Shown piece after piece: positions 60,392 through 64,000 of a stretch of 64,000 nt of DNA. The position numbers and the translations under genes were made by a program. Below the pieces are notes generated by a model that saw only the letters and a program-made list of their open reading frames with translations, did no database searches and was not told the origin of the DNA. Each line of letters starts with the position of its first letter. Position 1 is the stretch's first letter. Origin of the DNA: an uncultured beta proteobacterium (GTDB lineage: Bacteria > Pseudomonadota > Gammaproteobacteria > Burkholderiales > Burkholderiaceae); NCBI GenBank assembly GCA_903821995.1, contig CAIJNI010000080.1, positions 87,384-151,383 on the forward strand, read 5' to 3'.

Positions 60392-60413
60392 ATCTTAGAA
60401 GCTTTTCTAAGAT
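60392..60413. other. second hairpin after tRNA-Asn
   Basis: ATCTTAGAA-GCTT-TTCTAAGAT is a perfect 9-bp stem with a tetraloop, directly after the tRNA terminator. It could be a back-up terminator or the end of an older gene. Confidence 0.42.
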
Positions 60414-60489
60414 CCTTTAGCATGGTGATCAATACCAATTAAACATGGCTGAAGGTCTGTGGATTTCCAATTAAACAAACTAAAAATTT

Positions 60490-60510
60490 ATACCATCCAC
60501 TATATGGTAT
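60490..60510 (-). terminator. probable terminator of the lrp-like gene
   Basis: ATACCAT and ATGGTAT pair over seven bases; on the minus strand AAATTTTTAG follows. It lies 29 bases after the regulator's stop codon. Confidence 0.45.
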
Positions 60511-60538
60511 TTCAACGCTCTGAATCCAAGTTTTACAT

Positions 60539-61003
60539 TTATTCAGGTAATGGTAATGCGGTTTTATAGCGAACTTGTTTTAGAGCAAAGCTAGAACGAA
60601 TTTTTTCAATTCCAGAAATCGGTGTAAGTTGTTCAAGAATGAATTTTTCGAGTGCCCCCATGTCGGATACTGCGACTCTAATAAGGTAATCACTATCACC
60701 CGTCATTAAATAGCACTCCATCACTTCATCGTGAAGCGAGATATGTTTTTCAAATTGGGCTAAAGCTTCCTTTGACTGTTCTTTTAAACTGATGGAGATA
60801 AAAACGTTTAATCCCAAGCCCAATAACTTAGGATCGAGAAGAGCGACATAACTACGAATCAGGCCTTTATCTTTTAAAGCTTTCACCCTCATAAGGCATG
60901 GCGAAGGTGATAAATGAACACGCTTGGCTAGCTCCACATTACTGAGCGAACTATCTTGTTGTAACTCATTTAATATTCTGATATCAATCCCATCTAGTAA
61001 CAT
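60539..61003 (-). CDS. Lrp/AsnC-family regulator (MdeR/BkdR-like position)
   Basis: A 154-residue regulator with an N-terminal helix-turn-helix (LDGIDIRILNELQQDSSLSNVELAKRV, then SPSPCLMRVKALKDKGLI) and a RAM ligand-binding domain ending in the GIEKIRSSFALKQVRYKTALP strand. It is divergent from the AceE-like gene over 144 bases that contain a 13-base dyad. In Pseudomonas an Lrp-type regulator (MdeR) likewise sits beside an E1 gene (MdeB) for 2-oxobutyrate use, so an amino-acid-responsive control of the E1 gene is plausible. Confidence 0.92.
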   Translation of the reverse strand: MLLDGIDIRILNELQQDSSLSNVELAKRVHLSPSPCLMRVKALKDKGLIRSYVALLDPKLLGLGLNVFISISLKEQSKEALAQFEKHISLHDEVMECYLMTGDSDYLIRVAVSDMGALEKFILEQLTPISGIEKIRSSFALKQVRYKTALPLPE

Positions 61004-61029
61004 AAAATTCCTTAAATATATTTTTAATA

Positions 61030-61042
61030 AGCATAATATGCT
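61030..61042. promoter_or_regulatory. candidate Lrp-type operator
   Basis: AGCATA-A-TATGCT is a perfect interrupted palindrome 27 bases before the lrp-like start and about 105 before the AceE-like start. A related ATTTAGCATCC half-site lies nearby. Lrp-family regulators often bind such AT-centred dyads in their own promoter. Confidence 0.38.
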
Positions 61043-61147
61043 GTTATTTTAACTTTATTAACAATATTTAGCATCCTATTTTGGTCGAAATGCATCAAAA
61101 TAAAAAAACAATACAGTTCCTAAAATAATCACTTCAAAAGTACGCAT

Positions 61148-63784
61148 ATGAACCCACCGGAAATTAAGAAAATATTAAAGAGCGAACACATTGATTCCGA
61201 CCCCCAAGAAACAGCAGAATGGAGCCAATCATTTTTAGATTTAATACGTTCAGAAGATCCACGGCGCGCTAAATTTATGTTGGATCACTTGGTAAAACTA
61301 GCCAATAAACACCAATTACATTGGGTTCCTGAGCTCGTTACACCTTATACCAATTCTATCCCCGTCGAAGAACAGCCAGCATTTCCTGGCGATTTAGCTA
61401 TCGAAGAAAAACTTGCATCCTTAATGCGTTGGAATGCACTTGCAATGGTCGCAAAAGCTAATGAGGCTTATGGCGAATTGGGTGGACACATTGCCAGTTA
61501 TGCCAGTGCAGCAGATTTATTCGAAGTTGGCTTTAATCATTTCTTTCGAGGAAGATCCGACCACACCGATTCAAGCAATCGTGGTGATCTTGTTTTCTTT
61601 CAACCTCACAGTGCCCCAGGTGTTTATGCAAGAGCCTATTTAGAAGGAAGACTCACAGAGCAAGACCTTGGCTTTTACCGCCGCGAAATTACTGCGCCAC
61701 AACATCATGCGAAAGGTTTATCGAGTTATCCTCACCCTTGGTTAATGCCTGATTTTTGGCAATTTCCAACTGGTTCAATGGGGATTGGCCCTATTAGTTC
61801 AATCTATCATGCCCGCTTTATGAGGTATCTCACTGACCGAAAGCTTTTAAATTGTAGTGACAGAAAAGTGTGGGGAGTGTTTGGTGATGGCGAAATGGAT
61901 GAACCAGAAAGTATGAGCGCCTTAACACTTGCATCAAGAGAAGGACTAGATAATTTAGTTTGGGTAGTGAACTGTAATTTACAGCGTTTAGATGGGCCTG
62001 TGCGTGGAAATGGTCGAATCATTGACGAACTCGAAAAATTATTTCGGGGGGCTGGTTGGAATGTCATCAAGCTGATCTGGGGTAGCGATTGGGATGGTTT
62101 GTTCGCCAGGGATACAACGGGTGCTCTCGTAAAAACATTTTCACAAACTGTAGACGGACAAATGCAAACTTTTGCAGCAAAAGATGGCAACTTTAATCGT
62201 CAAAACTTTTTTGGACAGAATGCGGAATTAGCTAAGCTTGCTCAAGGTATGACGGATGAACAAATTGATCGACTCAAAAGAGGTGGTCATGACTTGGTTA
62301 AAATTTATGCAGCCTACCATGCAGCCAATCATCATAAAGGACAACCTACCGTAATTTTGGCACATACAAAAAAAGGTTATGGAATGGGTAATGCTGGGCA
62401 GGGAAAGATGACGACGCATAGCCAAAAGAAACTTGATGATAAAGCTCTATTGGAATATCGCAATCGCTTTAATCTACCACTTTCCGATGAGCAAGCTATC
62501 AATCTTAGTTTCTTTAAGCCCGATGAAAATAGTCCAGAACTAAAGTATCTTCATCATCAACGCCAAAAACTCGGTGGTCAATTACCTAAACGTTATACCG
62601 ATTGTGACAAACTATCTATTCCTGAAATCAGCTCTTTTGCAGCATTTTCACTCAATCCCGATGCTAAAGAAATGTCAACAACGATGGCTTTTGTTCGTAT
62701 TCTGGGAAATTTATTAAAAGATAAAGAACTTGGTCCAAGAGTCGTGCCTATCGTAGCAGATGAAGCAAGAACTTTCGGCATGGCAAACTTATTTAAGCAA
62801 GTAGGCATTTATTCTAGTATTGGACAACATTATGAGCCAGAGGACATTGGCTCAGTTCTGAGTTACCGCGAAGCATTAGACGGTCAAATTCTTGAAGAGG
62901 GTATCAGTGAAGCCGGTGCAATTGCTAGTTGGACAGCGGCCGCTACAAGTTATAGCGTCCATGGTATCACCATGCTACCTTTTTACATCTATTACTCCAT
63001 GTTTGGATTTCAACGTATTGGTGATGCCATTTGGGCAGCTGCAGATCAGCGGGCAAGAGGTTTTCTACTTGGCGCAACTTCCGGCAGAACTACTCTTGGG
63101 GGAGAAGGTTTACAACATCAAGATGGCAGTAGTCATTTAGTTGCAGCAACTATTCCAAATTGTAAAGCTTACGATCCTGCATTTGCATCTGAACTTGCCG
63201 TCATCATTGATCAAGGTATGAGCGATATGTTAGTTCATCAAAAAGATGTGTTTTACTACATAACTCTCATGAATGAAAACTATACACAACCTAATTTAAC
63301 TGAGGGAGCAAGTCAGGACATTATTCGGGGTTGTTATAAATTCAAAACGATTGCTGCAAAAAATGCTAAAGCAATCGTATGGTTGACTCTATTAGGATCT
63401 GGTGCCATCATGACAGAAGTCCTTTTGGCCGCAGATATCTTGTCAAGCCATGGTGTGAATGTGGATATATTTAGTGTCACTAGTTGGAGCGAATTATCTA
63501 GGGATGGTAAGGCAAAAGAAAAACTGACTATCGAAGGTAGTTCTTCAGAAACACCCTTTATTAGAGAAATGCTTTTACAAAGCAAAGGCCCTATTATTGC
63601 CGCTACAGATTATGTCCATGCCCTTCCTGAAAGTATTCGAGCCCATATTCCCAAGGACCGAACTTATATTACCCTAGGAACAGATGGTTTTGGTAGAAGT
63701 GATACGCGCGCAGCACTTCGTGAATATTTTGGCGTCAATGCAAAAAGTATTAGTCAAACAGCTTTACATGCATTAAAAAACTAA
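61148..63784 (+). CDS. homodimeric pyruvate dehydrogenase E1-type component (AceE/MdeB-like)
   Basis: An 878-residue TPP-dependent 2-oxoacid dehydrogenase E1 that decarboxylates pyruvate or a near relative such as 2-oxobutyrate. Visible features are the N-terminal EWSQSFLDLI, the HIASYASAADLFEVGFNHFFRG segment, the TPP motif FGDGEMDEPESMSALTLASREGLDNLVWVVNCNLQRL (in parts) and the GLQHQDGSSHL block in the C-terminal half. No aceF (E2) or lpd (E3) gene follows in the remaining 216 bases, and a Lrp regulator is divergent, so it may be a second, amino-acid-linked E1 rather than the central aceE. Start ATG has no strong ribosome site. Confidence 0.88.
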   Translation: MNPPEIKKILKSEHIDSDPQETAEWSQSFLDLIRSEDPRRAKFMLDHLVKLANKHQLHWVPELVTPYTNSIPVEEQPAFPGDLAIEEKLASLMRWNALAMVAKANEAYGELGGHIASYASAADLFEVGFNHFFRGRSDHTDSSNRGDLVFFQPHSAPGVYARAYLEGRLTEQDLGFYRREITAPQHHAKGLSSYPHPWLMPDFWQFPTGSMGIGPISSIYHARFMRYLTDRKLLNCSDRKVWGVFGDGEMDEPESMSALTLASREGLDNLVWVVNCNLQRLDGPVRGNGRIIDELEKLFRGAGWNVIKLIWGSDWDGLFARDTTGALVKTFSQTVDGQMQTFAAKDGNFNRQNFFGQNAELAKLAQGMTDEQIDRLKRGGHDLVKIYAAYHAANHHKGQPTVILAHTKKGYGMGNAGQGKMTTHSQKKLDDKALLEYRNRFNLPLSDEQAINLSFFKPDENSPELKYLHHQRQKLGGQLPKRYTDCDKLSIPEISSFAAFSLNPDAKEMSTTMAFVRILGNLLKDKELGPRVVPIVADEARTFGMANLFKQVGIYSSIGQHYEPEDIGSVLSYREALDGQILEEGISEAGAIASWTAAATSYSVHGITMLPFYIYYSMFGFQRIGDAIWAAADQRARGFLLGATSGRTTLGGEGLQHQDGSSHLVAATIPNCKAYDPAFASELAVIIDQGMSDMLVHQKDVFYYITLMNENYTQPNLTEGASQDIIRGCYKFKTIAAKNAKAIVWLTLLGSGAIMTEVLLAADILSSHGVNVDIFSVTSWSELSRDGKAKEKLTIEGSSSETPFIREMLLQSKGPIIAATDYVHALPESIRAHIPKDRTYITLGTDGFGRSDTRAALREYFGVNAKSISQTALHALKN

Positions 63785-64000
63785 TTCTCAACTAGGTATT
63801 TAGGCACAAAGATTAATCGCTAGCCTTTTATTGAAAAACTCATAACTACTCAGTAAGAATAAAAAAATAATGCAGAGATATTATCTGAGAATTTTCGCAA
63901 ATACCTTTATTGAATTTTGTTCCAATATTTAGGAAAAGAAAAAATAAAAGAGGAATTAACTTATACAACTGATTCAGAATTAGACTAACCATTAAACCGT
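63785..64000. other. gene-free end of window
   Basis: No coding frame with a ribosome site and no T-tailed hairpin are evident in these 216 AT-rich bases after the AceE-like gene. A gene may begin beyond the edge; a GAGGAA sequence occurs at about 63951 but no ATG follows at suitable distance. Confidence 0.5.

Noticed and set aside
60435..60477. Direct repeat CCAATTAAACA as a possible CRISPR or mobile-element end
   Set aside because: Only two 11-base copies in AT-rich DNA and no associated genes; kept only as a remark in the hairpin finding.
61807..62190. Minus-strand ORF of 127 residues inside the AceE-like gene
   Set aside because: Antisense shadow; composition is that of reversed AceE codons.

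Overview
The window is AT-rich chromosomal DNA, most likely from a betaproteobacterium of the order Burkholderiales, possibly Polynucleobacter-like or a low-GC Alcaligenaceae relative. The evidence is nine intact and one broken Bug/TctC-type tripartite-tricarboxylate solute-binding proteins (a family greatly expanded in Burkholderiales), parE-parC of betaproteobacterial type, DusA, HtpG and a homodimeric AceE-type pyruvate dehydrogenase E1. The genus is an inference from gene content only. I see no phage, insertion sequence, CRISPR array or plasmid replication gene.

Layout. 0-5.6 kb: dusA, then a Bug / isopropylmalate-dehydrogenase-like / amidohydrolase operon for an unidentified carboxylate, then a secreted alpha/beta hydrolase. 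5.7-9.5 kb: an EamA exporter, small orphan ORFs, two tandem XRE regulators and an AMI1-like amidase. 9.6-26.2 kb: a scavenging region with a cyclase-family hydrolase, Bug proteins, a BKACE enzyme, two CocE-type hydrolases, a flavin-reductase-like protein and an NrtABC/SsuABC-type ABC operon ending in an enoyl-CoA hydratase. A TetR regulator at 11.8-12.5 kb lies among palindromes of the form AAAC-N4-GTTT in front of two of these units. Hsp20 and HtpG, housekeeping chaperones, sit in the middle.

26.2-39.5 kb is the most unusual part. A thiamine-diphosphate enzyme, a pair of small cupins and Bug proteins with a shortened ligand loop occur twice, in opposite orientations, around one LysR regulator. 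One copy also carries two SMP-30-type lactonase-fold genes. A decayed Bug gene abutting a decayed hydrolase marks the junction between the copies. I read this as a duplicated, probably undescribed catabolic module; its substrate is unknown.

39.6-53.8 kb (minus strand) holds an eight-gene run: molybdenum hydroxylase medium, small and large subunits, crotonase, CoxG-like protein, Bug, UbiD-like decarboxylase, Bug. It is preceded by a complete branched-chain-type ABC transporter and an HpxZ/AtzH-like small protein. It looks like uptake, hydroxylation and decarboxylation of a (hetero)aromatic or unsaturated acid rather than CO oxidation. 53.8-64 kb returns to core genome: parC, parE, tRNA-Arg(CCT), an inverted pair of perfect DnaA boxes, a Nudix hydrolase, a GNAT acetyltransferase, tRNA-Asn(GTT), and a divergent Lrp regulator / AceE-like pair resembling mdeR-mdeB.

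Starts were moved inward from the longest open frame wherever an internal start has a clearly better Shine-Dalgarno sequence; each case is noted. Residue numbers were counted by hand.
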